The position numbers and the translations under genes were made by a program. 64,000 nucleotides of DNA from Zancudomyces culisetae. Taxonomy: Eukaryota; Kickxellomycota; Harpellomycetes; Harpellales; Legeriomycetaceae. The notes below the pieces were generated by a model. That model was not told the origin of the DNA. It saw only the letters and a list, made by a program, of their open reading frames with translations, and did no database searches. This document shows, piece after piece, positions 23,235 to 35,320 of the stretch; positions within the stretch are counted from its first letter, which is position 1, and every line of letters starts with the position of its first letter. The DNA lies in the NCBI GenBank assembly GCA_001969505.1, contig LSSK01000203.1:1-64000 (forward strand). Reading direction: 5' to 3'.

Positions 23235-25103
23235 TTAAATCAAAATAAACGAATTCCAAGGCCCGCACATAACCTTTGCCTTTAAAATGTTTATATTTGC
23301 TTCATCTTTTGCAATATCCACCTCGAGATAATCAGTGGTACTTCCACTATTGCCTCCGTTGACTTTGGAACCAGCCATCTGTGAGTCATCATTATAATAG
23401 TCGATTCTTCTAAATATAAAGCTACAATTTTTCGATGTATTTGAAGGTTCTAGATGAAGTCTGATACTGCTGCTGTTGCCACTAGTTTCGTCACTTTGCA
23501 ATGGATGATATCCCAGCTGCCCATATTTAGCCCAGCCACATGAAAATACTCCCAAATCCGTGCTTATTAGCGTATGGAACTGCCCACAGCTCGCCTCGTA
23601 TACCACTGGGTCAACGTATTTTCCGCTGCTATGCTTACTTTGATCAGTGCCCAGTCCCTTGTTTCGATTACTGGTGCTACAAACACTAGAGTCGGTGCCA
23701 AGGCCAGTATTGGTATCGATAATGGTATTGCTGGTCATATCGTTGTTTTTATCATGGTTATCTCGAATTTCAAAATACTCAACTGGTTCAGGTAGCGAAT
23801 AAAATTGTTGCTTATTGATACATCTGATCGCAGAGGTCAATTTATTACCATCATTTTGCACTTGACTGTCTTTGGCGATATCATTGTGCTTCTTTTTGTA
23901 TTGATTGATGAACTCTGATCTACCCAACTGTCCATATTCATTTAGCCCACAAGTATAGAGAAATCCATCATCTATGTTTATTTTGTCATTTAATACTTTT
24001 CAAGACTTGCTGGAGAATGGGATTCTTACCAGCAACACCAAAAGCTACACACGTATATACACACAAATAAATCCACTTTACCTGTAATAAAAACCGAGTG
24101 AAACGCTCCACACGCAATTTCTTTTATCTCTATTCCTTGTAGAGCTTGAATCACCTCTGGCTTTTGAATCGGGTATATGGTTCCATGGCCTGTTTGCCCA
24201 TACCTTTTGTTCGTACAATTGGGTAATGATCATTAGTAAAATTTCCTCGTCTACGCTGCTTTATATGTATTTTCACAAACTATACACCTTACCAACTCTT
24301 TCCCCAGCTATAAACCTGTTTGGAAGAATCGCTCAGTGCCAAAAAATGAGAATTTCCTGCGCATATTTTGGTAAATTTTGTACTGAGAAAGTCATCGGTT
24401 CCGGCAAAAACACCGCCTTCTCGTGTATCATTATAAAGTTTATAAAACGTGTAAAGATCCGATAACTTTTCACTCTTTTCCTCTACAATTTTTGCAAGCT
24501 CCTGGGTTTCCACAACAACGATCCTCCCTTCATGTGTTATCATACCAACTTGACCCTCGCTACTACAACATATTTCTTGTATTTTGAATGAAAAATTAAT
24601 TTTGTAATACAGCCCTGCCTCCCCATGACTTAGTTGTTGAACCATAATATTCCCTTCGTTTTTTAGAAAAATAAGCTCGAGATTCTCTCCCAAAAGCGTT
24701 ATATTGCTACAATCCATTATTTTCGCTATTACATTGCTGCTTTCCACATTTCCTGATTCTGCTATTTCGAATTCCTTATCACCGATTTTTACCTCCTTAT
24801 TTCTTCCTAAACAAGCGATGTTTGAACCTAATTTTAATACAATAGCCGAAGAGTGCACAGCAATAAAACTTTAGACTAGTTCTAATACTAAATTCACACT
24901 TATTAATATTATATTGATGAAAACTATTACTATTTTACTGTACCTTTTAAAGATACTGTTGTGCCCCAGTTTACACCAATTATCTGGTCTATATTGTTTA
25001 AAAGTATAGGCTCGAATACAGCAACCTTCTGCTTTAGATCAATATTGTCATCTATTGGAACGGTTTGCCGGAAAACATTCAGACCTGTCCCAAAGACCTT
25101 CAT
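23235..25103 (-). CDS. ATS1: RCC1-repeat protein, Ats1-like
   Basis: Beta-propeller of RCC1 repeats; yeast Ats1 works with Kti11 in wobble-uridine tRNA modification and diphthamide synthesis. Exons: 25103-24944, 24827-24293, 24203-24082 and 23971-23235 (introns 116, 89, 110 nt), 517 residues. The N-terminus MKVFGTGLNVFRQT and WGTTVSLKGSNIACLG are restored by the first splice. Later repeats read FTKICAGNSHFLALSDSSKQ, VYSWGKSWYGQTGHG, IACGAFHSVFITDDGFLYTC, GLNEYGQLG, ASCGQFHTLISTDLGVFSCG and the end MCGPWNSFILI, comparable to the GGCATTWIVL-type end of yeast Ats1. An Asn/Asp/Ser-rich insertion (about 70 residues) sits inside the last part, making the protein longer than S. cerevisiae Ats1 (333). 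Another RCC1-family identity, for example an FMP25 or SERGEF-like protein, is possible, so the symbol is tentative. Confidence 0.75.
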
Positions 25104-26241
25104 TTTTCTCGTGTTATTGTTTATTCTTTGTTATGCCGGAAAATCTGTCTATGATATCCAAAAAGGAATAACAGATCTAGCAAATCATTGGGAGCATATA
25201 TTGTTGAGTGTATGTGACTCGCTGTTTATTACGAATTACCAACTTGACACAACACCTACCTTTCTCCTCATTCCCCTTTTTTTAAAGAATTATACCAAAT
25301 TCGAATAATATTTTTGTAAAATGTTTTCATTCCATTCCAAGATTGTAAAAGGAAAGTGCATTGAACCTTAAACTTGTCAGTTACCCAAGTGCTAAACAGA
25401 TTTGCTATTAACTATTTTCTCAAACTGGTTATATTTGATTTATTTTACTCATCTATATTCTAAAATATCAAATAAAAATAAGCCCCATAAGCTATAAAAT
25501 AGGTTATTTTCAATTTTTAAATTTTTGGGTGGATTGTCGGGGAATAGTAGAATAAAGTTCTACAGCACCAAGACACCCCGCACCAGTGTGAATGGTGCAC
25601 GCAATTTAGAATTACTATATATATCGCTTATTTCCACCCAAATATGGGAAACTTTGCTTAATATTCCGCCAGCTTATATATCCTAGACAACATTTTCCAA
25701 AAAAAGAAGTAACATTTTTTTTTTCTTTCAGTGGGGTTGTTTGTCAGGGAAAAGCATGGCAAGATCAAAGTTTCTCTAACGAGAATTGTGTTTATTGTTT
25801 TCCAAACTGGGCTTTTGGCACTTTTATCTGTCTTTTTGCTTTTGTAACAAGACAGATGAATGGTTAGTTCCGATTGCCTTTGCGTGAGAATTGTAAACTA
25901 CATTCCAAGTAATGTAGAAAATGAGCTGCATGCTTCTATGACTAGCTTTTACTTATAATTGAATAATATATCAAATCCATGTGTTGGCACGGTTCCGGGC
26001 TATTTTGTGTGGATGGTCTTGATTGAGGCCGTATTGTAGCCACGTATGAATACTCCGGACAATATACTCTGGTGCGGCACAATTCACTTTAGTTTTTTTA
26101 TAGTGAGATAGCAAAGCTAATCAGATTCTTAATGAGTATCCTCCTATGGGCTAGCGAAAAATGTAAAGTGACAGCGTATCCAAAAGGGCTAATATTTATA
26201 CATTCCCTTAAAATGCAAAGCGGAACCCCCCTCCGAAGCAT
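25104..26241. other. Intergenic region upstream of the ATS1-like gene
   Basis: About 1.1 kb of AT-rich DNA with no recognisable gene on either strand. Confidence 0.6.
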
Positions 26242-27314
26242 CTACTTTACCTCTAATATATCTGGGGTTGAGTGTAGATTAATCTTACAGACCGGGCAAA
26301 CAACAGAGTTGTTAAGTAAATGATAATCTAGGCATGATACATGAAATACGTGTTTACATGGCAGATCTCTGACTAGGTTAGATTTTTTCATCCTGTCGCT
26401 GCAGAGCACGCAAAACTGGCTCCGCTCGTTTTTGCAATTATCAATGTTTTTGATAATGTTGTACCCCACTACAATTGTGTACTTTTCTATTTCTTGTGGT
26501 GAATTAAATGCAAGTTCTTCNNNNNNNNNNNNNNNNNNNNNNNNNNNNNNNNNNNNNNNNNNNNNNNNNNNNNNNNNNNNNNNNNNNNNNNNNNNNNNNN
26601 NNNNNNNNNNNNNNNNNNNNNNNNNNNNNNNNNNNNNNNNNNNNNNNNNNNNNNNNNNNNNNNNNNNNNNNNNNNNNNNNNNNNNNNNNNNNNNNNNNNN
26701 NNNNNNNNNNNNNNNNNNNNNNNNNNNNNNNNNNNNNNNNNNNNNNNNNNNNNNNNNNNNNNNNNNNNNNNNNNNNNNNNNNNNNNNNNNNNNNNNNNNN
26801 NNNNNNNNNNNNNNNNNNNNNNNNNNNNNNNNNNNNNNNNNNNNNNNNNNNNNNNNNNNNNNNNNNNNNNNNNNNNNNNNNNNNNNNNNNNNNNNNNNNN
26901 NNNNNNNNNNNNNNNNNNNNNNNNNNNNNNNNNNNNNNNNNNNNNNNNNNNNNNNNNNNNNNNNNNNNNNNNNNNNNNNNNNNNNNNNNNNNNNNNNNNN
27001 NNNNNNNNNNNNNNNNNNNNNNNNNNNNNNNNNNNNNNNNNNNNNNNNNNNNNNNNNNNNNNNNNNNNNNNNNNNNNNNNNNNNNNNNNNNNNNNNNNNN
27101 NNNNNNNNNNNNNNNNNNNNNNNNNNNNNNNNNNNNNNNNNNNNNNNNNNNNNNNNNNNNNNNNNNNNATCTCGATTATCTGATTGTTTTCACTCCTAGC
27201 TGTGTGTACTGGTTGCATCTTTTTGTGCGGTTTACGTGTATAATTTATGATGTATAAACATATAACAAGTGCTAAGATCGCCACTGTTGTAAATATCACA
27301 GCATATGTCATCAT
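26242..27314 (-). CDS. Membrane-anchored RING-H2 protein, interrupted by assembly gap
   Basis: Probable ubiquitin ligase. The N-terminal part (27314-27169) begins MMTY, then a membrane span VIFTTVAILALVICLYIINY followed by basic RKPHKK. After the gap the C-terminal part reads EELAFNSPQEIEKYTIVVGY and then a RING-H2: CVLCSDRM, CKHVFHVSCLDYHLL and VCPVCKINL, with ligands C-C-C-H-H-C-C-C. The two parts are in different frames relative to the 648-nt N run, so there is an intron in the gap, the gap length is nominal, or both. The frame ends at a stop 26244-26242, but the last codons ILEVK sit on a possible donor GAG|GTAAAG, so a further exon cannot be excluded. Architecture resembles Goliath/ATL-type or yeast Tul1/Asr-like membrane RINGs; no orthologue assigned. 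Confidence 0.7.
26521..27168. other. Assembly gap (648 N)
   Basis: Run of N inside the RING-H2 gene. Any translation across it is meaningless. Confidence 1.
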
Positions 27315-28660
27315 ATTGATAATGGTTTGGCGCTATTATTACCTGTAAAAAAATTTGTTTTTTGATACTCGTTATACCTTTTTATAACAGAAAAACTCGA
27401 ATATTTTTAGAGTTATACAACAAAATAATGGAGTTGAAAAAACGTGAAAGCTTTGGTATGCAACAAATTGATCATTTGTTTTCATATAGCTCATTCTCAT
27501 CCCTTATTTTTTTTGGCAGAAATATCTGGTACATAAACTAATTGTACGGAGTTTTTATTGGGTATACCCACACAGTTTGAAAAAAGTGACCTGTTACACC
27601 TGTAAACCCTCTAGAGCGTTTACATGCATTTCCTTTGGCCACACCACCTGCATTTGGTTAAATATTTTGTCTTCCCATCAAATGGTAGCACCGCTTTTGA
27701 TATTTTGCCATTGTTGCGTTCTTGCCTGGCAATTTGTAAAACTACAAATGTTCATGCAAATACTTCTATGTCTCTCTTCTGGTTGATGCTTTGAATCCCA
27801 TCACGAACCACTGGTTAAAAAAAATGACTATCATGCATTTAAGATTGCACTTGGCTGTACACAAATAAATAAATGAATGAAAAGTCCTATTTCCCAAAAA
27901 CATGCTACCGGAGCCCCAAACATTTATCCGTACACATTTAAGACTAAATATACATCATAATCGTTGATGAAATCAAACTTTTGTAGTGTCAGCAAACATT
28001 TTTGCAAATATTTACAAATATAAATGTACATATAAACATATGCACGTATGCTAAGAGTATGGCTTTTCATCATCATATCTTCCTTCAACCGTATAGTTAT
28101 GTATGGTTCATAATTGAAATTTCAACGGAAATAGCAACAAAACACAATCCAAAGTATAGTGTGATGTTATTTGTAAATAAACATCCATTCTTTTACATGT
28201 AACTCAGAGCAAAGTGGGATGTGACAATTAATCACTCAACATTCGTTTTGTAATTGTATAATTATCAAAAGTAAATTAATATTAATAAAAATAAATACCA
28301 GGATCCATAATCCAGTTTTTCAAAGACCTGGATGATGATGATGTGTGTCGAAGCCGAAAAAGTTCTGCGATGTATATTCTTCTATTGTCACACGGAGTTC
28401 ACCCTGCGTATATTAGTAAAGCTTTGCCAATGTTCTGCTCACATGTTATCTATTTAATCCAAAACAGGAAATGTGTAACCTGTTTAAAAATGTGTGTTTG
28501 TATTATTAAATCTATTAATATATACATTAAACTACCACCACCAAGTACTCTTGCGAAAAATAAAAAATACTAATAAAATTTGATTGCATATAGCTGGCAT
28601 TGCCAAGTGGTCATACTATTAAGAATAAATAAAAAAGACTCAAGAATAATTGAAAAGGCT
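27315..28660. other. Intergenic region between RING gene and CTI6-like gene
   Basis: About 1.3 kb, AT-rich. A short GATGAT run occurs near 28332. Small open frames show no family resemblance. Confidence 0.6.
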
Positions 28661-30910
28661 TTATAAACACATTTTTTGAAATTCAACAAGCTCGGTTGAA
28701 AGTTGATCTAGTTGGGCAAATAAAGCCCTAGCTTGGTTTAGATGACAATATAAACAATTGATGCTGTTAGGACGCGTAGACGAGTGTGCTGATGATGCTG
28801 ATGTTGAGGCTGATACTGATGCTGAAGAGCAGTGAGATTTGGCAGAGGAAAACAAAAATGATGTGGCGGTAGATTTAGACGAGGATGTTGGATGCTGGGT
28901 GTTAAATACTAGGCTTTTCGAGGAAGATGGTGCAGAAGCAGAGGATTCTTGGTCTTCAAGCAACAAATTCCTATAAGCATTGAGACGAGGTTGTGAAGAG
29001 CAATCTAAGGGCAAAGATACAACAGTCGCGTCTGTGGTGGAGGTAGATGGTATGTGTGGTGGAGGGGAAAATGTCTTTCTTGAACTTCTACCATTTATAA
29101 TTGTATTTGAATGGGAGGAGGAAGACGAAAAATGCTGTGGTGAATTAGGTGCAGTTATTGTTGCAGGAACTATCAAAGAAAGGTTTTTAGCACTGGCGAT
29201 ATTATTACTTATACAGACACTTTGGCTCTTTTCATAGAGAAAGTTTAGGGACTTTGTTTGTATCGGGGTGCTAGGTACGGATGTTGCGGGGGAAATACTG
29301 AACCCATTAGCTGTTGCCATCGCCAAAGTTGATGAGGATGTCGATACTGTTGAAGACGTAGATGTTGACACCAAACTCACAATGTTAGCACTGCTATCCT
29401 CAGCTGTACTGACAGGCTTTTCTGTCTGTGTTAGCGATAACGTAGACTTTTTTTTCTGCTTACTCACTCTTGCGTTCCCCGTGTTGTTTCCACAAATACA
29501 AACATCTGGATCAAAATAGTTTGATTGCTCAAGAATAGCTAGTTCCATCTCCAGCTCAGACTGTTTGGTCTCTAAATACTCGATTAACTGCTTGCTTCTT
29601 TTATACATATCATTTAGGCTAGATCGTGCTGGTGGAAAGCGAATCTTGATGCTTGAGCTTCCTTGTCTGTTGCTTATTGATGAACTCTTGATTGCTGGTG
29701 GTAGTATATCGACCATCATCATTTTATTCTTTCCTTGTTTAGAGCTCTTGCTTTTTTCAGTTTCCTCTACACGCACCTTTTTTCTCTCTTCCTCCTCCTC
29801 TCCCTTTTCTTCCTTAAGTTTATTTTCAGTAAAACTACCTTTTTTTCCTTTGTCATCAATATCGACTTCCTCATCAGTTATCTCTTTATCTTTTACCACT
29901 ACACCATTTTGCTTTTCCCCTCCTTCTTTCTTGAGCCCATCATTCTGTTTATTCATGCTTGTACTTGTAGCTGGACATGTACCCAGTCCAGACATACTGT
30001 TCACTCCTCTTCTTCTGTTCCGTGTACTGCTAACCATGTTCTCCTTTATATCATCAGCAAACTCGTTGCTTACTTTCTTCCTCTTTTTTCTTCCTCCCTT
30101 CTTAATCAATTGCATTTTTGTCTCCTTGTTAGTACTGTTATTATCTTTAGAACCAGTAACACTACCATTTCTACTTCTAGGTCTAATCCCAAAACTGGTA
30201 TTACTGCTCCCGATAGCAGACAGCGCTGCTGTGGCTGCCATCGCTGCTTTTCTAACACCTGTGGCCACCTTTGTACTCCAGAGCTCAGCTTCTCTAGCCA
30301 GCGCCACTCCCCGTGGTCGCTGATTAATATAAGGATGATCCTCAGCCCTGCATTCCTCGCAATAGTACAGCTCAGGTATGTTTTTTTCATCCCGAATTCC
30401 AACGCAAAAAGTGTGTTGCCAAACATGACACTCCTCACACTGGATCATCATTTCATAGTCATTTCTGTTATTACACATGCATCTAACAACGCCTTCATCC
30501 TCCTCCTCTTCCATATACTCCTGTTCAAACCCATGCCCTGCCTCCGTCACCACCTCTCCTTCTCCCTCTCCCTCTCCCTCTCCGCCACCAACACACAGCT
30601 CCTCCTCCTCTTCGTCTTCCACCTCAAATTTTCCATTCAATCGACTCACATCAAGCTGCTCTGATCCCTCTTTACCTCTTTTGCCGATTCCCCTTTTCCC
30701 ATTCCTTTTTCTCTTTCTGCCCACATCGCCATTGCTGCTGCCATTCCCATTGCCATTGCCATTTCCTTCAGCATGGGGCTGAGATCTGTTGTTTGTACTC
30801 TTTTTGACACCCCCATTCACCACACTGCTGTCCTTTTCGACGTCAAATGGCTCCATATCCATGTACTTTGCGGGCCGCGTTCTTTTTCTGCCCGGGGATA
30901 TTCCTTGCAT
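28661..30910 (-). CDS. CTI6: PHD-finger protein, Cti6-like (Rpd3L histone deacetylase complex)
   Basis: Chromatin protein; yeast Cti6 reads H3K4 methylation through its PHD finger for the Rpd3L deacetylase. One exon, 749 residues. The N-terminus GRKRTRPAKYMDMEPFD is basic and AT-hook-like, followed by Gly-Asn and Glu-rich tracts. The PHD finger spans about residues 142-188: RCMCNNRNDYEMMIQCEECH, VWQHTFCVG and LYYCEECRAEDHPYI, ligands C4-H-C3 with the aromatic Trp of VWQH. A Lys/Arg/Ser-rich linker follows, then KIRFPPARSSLNDMYKRSKQ and a helix LIEYLETKQSELEMELA, which matches the R.SL.DM.KR...ILE..  block after the PHD finger in fungal Cti6-type proteins. The tail is Ser/Thr-rich and ends in a small CLYCHLN...AQLDQLSTELVEF helix. 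Long open frames on the plus strand are shadows. Orthology is inferred from layout and could be to another PHD subfamily. Confidence 0.72.
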   Translation of the reverse strand: MQGISPGRKRTRPAKYMDMEPFDVEKDSSVVNGGVKKSTNNRSQPHAEGNGNGNGNGSSNGDVGRKRKRNGKRGIGKRGKEGSEQLDVSRLNGKFEVEDEEEEELCVGGGEGEGEGEGEVVTEAGHGFEQEYMEEEEDEGVVRCMCNNRNDYEMMIQCEECHVWQHTFCVGIRDEKNIPELYYCEECRAEDHPYINQRPRGVALAREAELWSTKVATGVRKAAMAATAALSAIGSSNTSFGIRPRSRNGSVTGSKDNNSTNKETKMQLIKKGGRKKRKKVSNEFADDIKENMVSSTRNRRRGVNSMSGLGTCPATSTSMNKQNDGLKKEGGEKQNGVVVKDKEITDEEVDIDDKGKKGSFTENKLKEEKGEEEEERKKVRVEETEKSKSSKQGKNKMMMVDILPPAIKSSSISNRQGSSSIKIRFPPARSSLNDMYKRSKQLIEYLETKQSELEMELAILEQSNYFDPDVCICGNNTGNARVSKQKKKSTLSLTQTEKPVSTAEDSSANIVSLVSTSTSSTVSTSSSTLAMATANGFSISPATSVPSTPIQTKSLNFLYEKSQSVCISNNIASAKNLSLIVPATITAPNSPQHFSSSSSHSNTIINGRSSRKTFSPPPHIPSTSTTDATVVSLPLDCSSQPRLNAYRNLLLEDQESSASAPSSSKSLVFNTQHPTSSSKSTATSFLFSSAKSHCSSASVSASTSASSAHSSTRPNSINCLYCHLNQARALFAQLDQLSTELVEFQKMCL

Positions 30911-31739
30911 TTTTGTTTACCACTTTTCCTCTTTCTTTTCCTCAATATTAGTATATCGGGTATCCCGTTCTTTCTTCCCTACACCCTTATAATTCTCAGT
31001 AGTTTTTAGCGTCTGTAGGTGTTTTTTATATACAATTACTTAAACTAGCTTCATGAATTTACTAAAGAGATTTTATTGTTTTTTACTTTTTTTCTTCTAT
31101 TTTGCCATTTCAAGCCAAATCTATAAAATTGCATTTTACGCTTTTCTTTTACTTATTTGCTCGATAATTTATTCACCAGTTTATTCACTACTTTTCCTTA
31201 ACAGATTTTTGCCTTTTCGCACTTTTTTTTTTTTTACTTCACGAGACTTTTAATAACCAAAAACTTAATTAGCAAATGGTAATTTCGACAAATGAACTTC
31301 AGTAAAAAAAGATAATCCAGCCTATAACATTCCTATGTTTCAAATCACACTTTGGTTTATTTTTATTATCTATTTGCCTTCATTTTCTTTTGTGTATGTC
31401 GAAATTCAAATTAAAACACAAAAGTACATTTTAATACAGAATAGAGCAAAAAAATGCAAAAAGAAAAAAAGGGAAAAGGGAAAAGGGAAAAGGGAAAAAA
31501 AGACAGTAAAAACGAGACAATGGAATATATCTTATCGATACTCGGTTCAACAACAGGTACCTCTGTTTTGACATTACCTGTCGTTGTTCCTTTAACTATA
31601 GGGTATATTTACACAGGTACACGAACAACAGTACATACATATATTTACAATAATAGCGTTTACAAAAAAACTGTTACAATAATTAATCTTTTATCTTCAG
31701 TGTTACGCAAAAAAATAACACTTAAACCTTGCACTCAAC
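30911..31739. other. Intergenic region between CTI6-like and FEX genes
   Basis: About 830 nt. Contains GGGAAAA-type repeats at about 31470-31500. No gene seen. Confidence 0.6.
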
Positions 31740-33105
31740 TCACACTGTTAAGAATATGATAGCAATTAAAATTTGCGATACTATCACAGAGGTGAAAAAG
31801 TAAGTGTACTTTTTGATTATATGCTTGGAATCAATAACCGTGACAAGCTCAGATACAAAACTCGATACAGTGCTCAAACTACCACAAAAGCCTGTAACTA
31901 CACCTTCTTGAAGCAATACAGCTGTAATTCCAGTGAGTTTCCCAGCCGTGCCGTCTATAGCGTTTTGCATGAGCTTATCGACTATCGCAGCAACTACACA
32001 AGCCACAATATTACTGGTAAATGTTCCGATCGGAAACGAGTTTATGATCCTGTTCAGGCGCACAGACATTTGCCAGCGAAAAAATGCGCCCGGAGGCCCA
32101 AAAGTTATTGCTACCAATAATTTCATCGGCTCGGAAATATCACTTGGAGTTTCTGTGTTTTCAGAATGATGTATCGATGTAGCTTTAACTACCATTAGTG
32201 CGAATAGTCCTAGATATAACAGACAAAATAAAATTGGTACGGCAAGTAGTACCAACGACTTTGCTCTGTGTGTGGTTGCTACCTCATAGTCCGATGAACT
32301 AGGCTCGAAATCGATATCATCCACTTCCTGTAGATCTAAAGTATTTTTTGATGTTTTTTTTAAACTTGTTTTTTAAACCCACTCTTGATACAAGATGGTT
32401 ATTTCTTCACTATCTCTACCCCCTCCCCACCTGAAACAGCTATATAAGAATGGTAGATTAACATACCTTCCCTATTCGATAACAGATGACCATTTATCCC
32501 CATCCATATATGGTTTCCAACATAAAAGAAAAACACGGATCCAGAAATAGTGACAAAAAGTATCGAGCAAGCATTTATCGCCTATGTAAATAGGGGTATT
32601 TACAAATTTTGACATATTTTGTTTTTGAATTTTTGAGGGCAATATGCTTATCAAGCAGCGTTGATCAATAGGCACAGATTTAAGTATATGTGGTGGTCGG
32701 TGTGGTTGAGCTTGAGACTCAAATAACGCGTTGAATTAACTTTTTACTTACCTTTTGGACTCCAGTAAGACTAGCGTTGATTTCTCCAAACCCAAATATC
32801 ACCAACGAAATGTCTGTTTGCCACGATGAAAAGGTGGTCAACGACCCACAAAATCCCACTGTAAGACCTATGTAGTATGACTCGGATATTTCCACAAACT
32901 TTGGTTTTGAATAAACCAAAAATCCCATAATCAAACAGCCCAGCACTTGTACATAGATCAAGCCAAAGACAATATTGCCGGTGTTACCGTCGGGTGTAAC
33001 GAAATTAGCCCAATCACGTATCCAGAACCGTAAGGCAACGCCTAGTAAGGTGCATATTGTCAGACCGCCCACTGTGGTTATAGTTTTGCGGATCTGGTTT
33101 TCCAT
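31740..33105 (-). CDS. FEX1: Fluoride export channel Fex (two CrcB/Fluc domains)
   Basis: Plasma-membrane fluoride channel that keeps cytosolic fluoride low. Exons: 33105-32752, 32581-32467 and 32323-31740 (introns 170 and 143 nt), 350 residues. The first CrcB domain (about residues 10-118) has LTICTLLGVALRFWIRDW, YVQVLGCLIMGFLV and the signature GFCGSLTTFSSW. Exon 2 supplies a linking membrane span SILFVTISGSVFFFYVGNHI. The second domain has AITFGPPGAFFRWQMSVRLN, GTFTSNIVACVVAA and GFCGSLSTVSSF. The two signatures differ: TTFS in domain 1 and STVS in domain 2, so the phenylalanine lining one pore face is Val in domain 2. Fungal Fex proteins are known to be functionally asymmetric; this may reflect that. 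The acceptor of exon 3 is an overlapping CAGGAAG; frame requires the second AG. Confidence 0.93.
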
Positions 33106-34316
33106 GTTGTGCGTATTACCTTTTATGTATTTTGTATCAAAAGAGTGGCAATGTATTCATCCGGATCCCAAGCAAACTTGGCCTGGATCCTAGCAGGGTA
33201 TTAATATTACACCAAAGTAGCTAATGTAAGGATACAAGAATTATATATAGATATCTAAAGCAAAAACATGGAAATGAAAGAGTAAAACCAAAAAATTGTT
33301 CTCGTTTATTTTATCACCTCGGCTCGGCTTTAAGCTTTGTTTTCTGCATTTTCATTGATTGTTTGATGCTCTTTGTTCGATTACAGCTTTCCGGTGTTTT
33401 CACTGTTATTTAGCATTTTGTTTGTGTGAGGAGTTTTCTGTTAAATAATTGTGTCCCTGTAAACTTTGAAGATTTTGCCCGTATCCAATAAGATGAGGTT
33501 TTCTTGTTTTCTACGCAAATTATTTATTCATCCCGGCTAACTACGAGCTTTAATTAAACCGTTTGTAGTAAAAACGGGTAGGACTATTCAAATAGTAAAA
33601 GGCGTAGAATGTCAAGTACTAACCATCATCAAATAAGTTATAAAAATAAAATAGGAATTGTAATTGTAATGGATGCAGTATGCAGTATGCCCAAATAATT
33701 GATTGAACTTGTAGCAATACTTTGGGCACAAAAAGATATTTTCTTTAGTGTGGTGAGGCTAAATACGCTTCAATGCCTGGTGTCTTTTATCAGGTAATTT
33801 TGCTATAAAAGCTCTGTGACTCTTTTCTTGATCTATTCATGATTCCCCACAATCGATTTTTTTATGGTGTTGGTTTGGTCAATTTTTTTTTTATCAGGTT
33901 GGGGTTATCTTGAGTAATTGACAAAAAAAAAATTTTTTTTTCTAGAACAATAGTGTAAATCACAAATCAAATCTAGCTGGTGCTCCAGTATCTCGCTATG
34001 AAAAGCTCAAGAAAAATGTTCGAATTTTTGGCTTGAATGGTAACCCTGAATGATTTGATTTCGGCCTTTCAGTTTGGTATCTCTTGAAATAACATTGAAA
34101 CTTGGTACTGTGTTGTTTTTTTTTTCTCAGATTAGCATTACCAGAAGAAGGAAAAGAAAAAAGAGAAAAGAGAAAAGACAAAATAAACCACTATTAATCA
34201 ATCTTCACCAGCTGGTCGAATATTTTTTAACTTCCACAAAAAATACACGGTTGCTAAAATCTTGCGACTCCTCCTGAACTTAAAAATAAATAGCAATATA
34301 CACGATCAAATTCTCG
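33106..34316. other. Divergent intergenic region between FEX and MRPS5
   Basis: About 1.2 kb, AT-rich, with poly-A/T runs near 33880-33950 and a short GCAGTAT duplication near 33675. No gene seen. Confidence 0.6.
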
Positions 34317-35320
34317 ATGAACAGGGTATCGAAATTATACGGTAAGATATCTATAACAATAGAATTTTATTTCATTGTAATCAACATGTATCGAAATGTT
34401 CATTCAACTGATCGTACAACAGAAAATGAAAAATCAACAAAACTTGCAAATGATAAAAAAAAATAGGAGGAATCCGTTCATTTTCCACAACAAAGGTTTG
34501 GTCCAAGACACCACTTATACCAATTTCCGAAGCTAAAAAGTTTCCAGACCTTTCGATTATTGATCCAGTATATGACGACATTAGCGAAAACAAATCGGTA
34601 ATAGATTTATGGAGAAAACAACTGATGAAGGAAAAGCGTATTGATAGCGATGTTTCCAAGGATTCAATAGAAAAAGAGTTGAATTCAATTCACAAGTTGA
34701 AGTATCCAGACATAGCTGATCCTGTTCCAATCGAAAAGTTCAAAACTCCTGAAAAAAACTTTTTATCAAACAACGATGACTTGGTGTACACGAAAGATTT
34801 GGGGATAACACTTGATGATTTCAAAAACTTGACTACAAAGGTGATCTTGGTTAGAAGAACTGTGCAAATGACAAGAAAGGGAAAAATCCCATCGATGACT
34901 GCACTAGTGGTAGTGGGAAACTGTAGAGGAAGCGCGGGATACGGGGAAGGCAAGGACGCAGATGTACCAGGTGCTATTTTGAAGGCTACGCGAAAAGCCA
35001 TTCGCAATATGCAATACTTTCCTCGGTATGATGACCGAACTATCTATCACGATGTTTACCATAAATTCAAAGCATGCAAGCTTTACTTTTGGGCAAGAAA
35101 GCCAGGCTTTGGATGTCGTACAAATCCGGTGATTCATGAGATTTCAAAATGTATTGGGATTAGCGACATGTCTTCCAAGTGTAGAGGATCTAGAAACCCG
35201 CTCAATGTTGTTAAGGGTACTTTCGAAGCGCTTTCAAAGCAGAAACTTCCAGAAAACATTTCTAGGGCGCGTGGATTGAAACTTGTCGATGTAAATCACG
35301 TTTATTATGGTGGAGAATAA
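34317..35320 (+). CDS. MRPS5: Mitochondrial small-subunit ribosomal protein uS5m
   Basis: Component of the mitochondrial ribosome small subunit. Exon 1 (34317-34341) codes MNRVSKLY; intron 34342-34466; exon 2 continues GGIRSFSTTKVWSKTP, a typical basic/Ser-Thr mitochondrial presequence. The acceptor could also be three bases downstream (ATAG versus GGAG), changing one Gly. The bacterial S5 double-stranded RNA-binding fold is clear: VILVRRTVQMTRKGKIPSM, TALVVVGNCRGSAGYGEGKD, DVPGAILKATRKAIRNM. The C-terminal half has LYFWARKPGFGCRTNPVIHE, ISKCIGISDMSSKCRGSRNP and LNVVKGTFEALSKQKLPE, matching the S5 C-domain. The product is 292 residues, near the 307 of yeast Mrps5. Convergent with the coiled-coil gene only 286 nt away. 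Confidence 0.93.

Noticed and set aside
28332-28345. GATGATGATG as a box C of a C/D snoRNA
   Set aside because: No box D (CTGA) at a suitable distance and no terminal stem.
29565-30664. Large plus-strand frames opposite the CTI6-like gene
   Set aside because: The minus strand encodes a clear PHD finger; the plus-strand frames are Ser/Leu/Phe-rich shadows.
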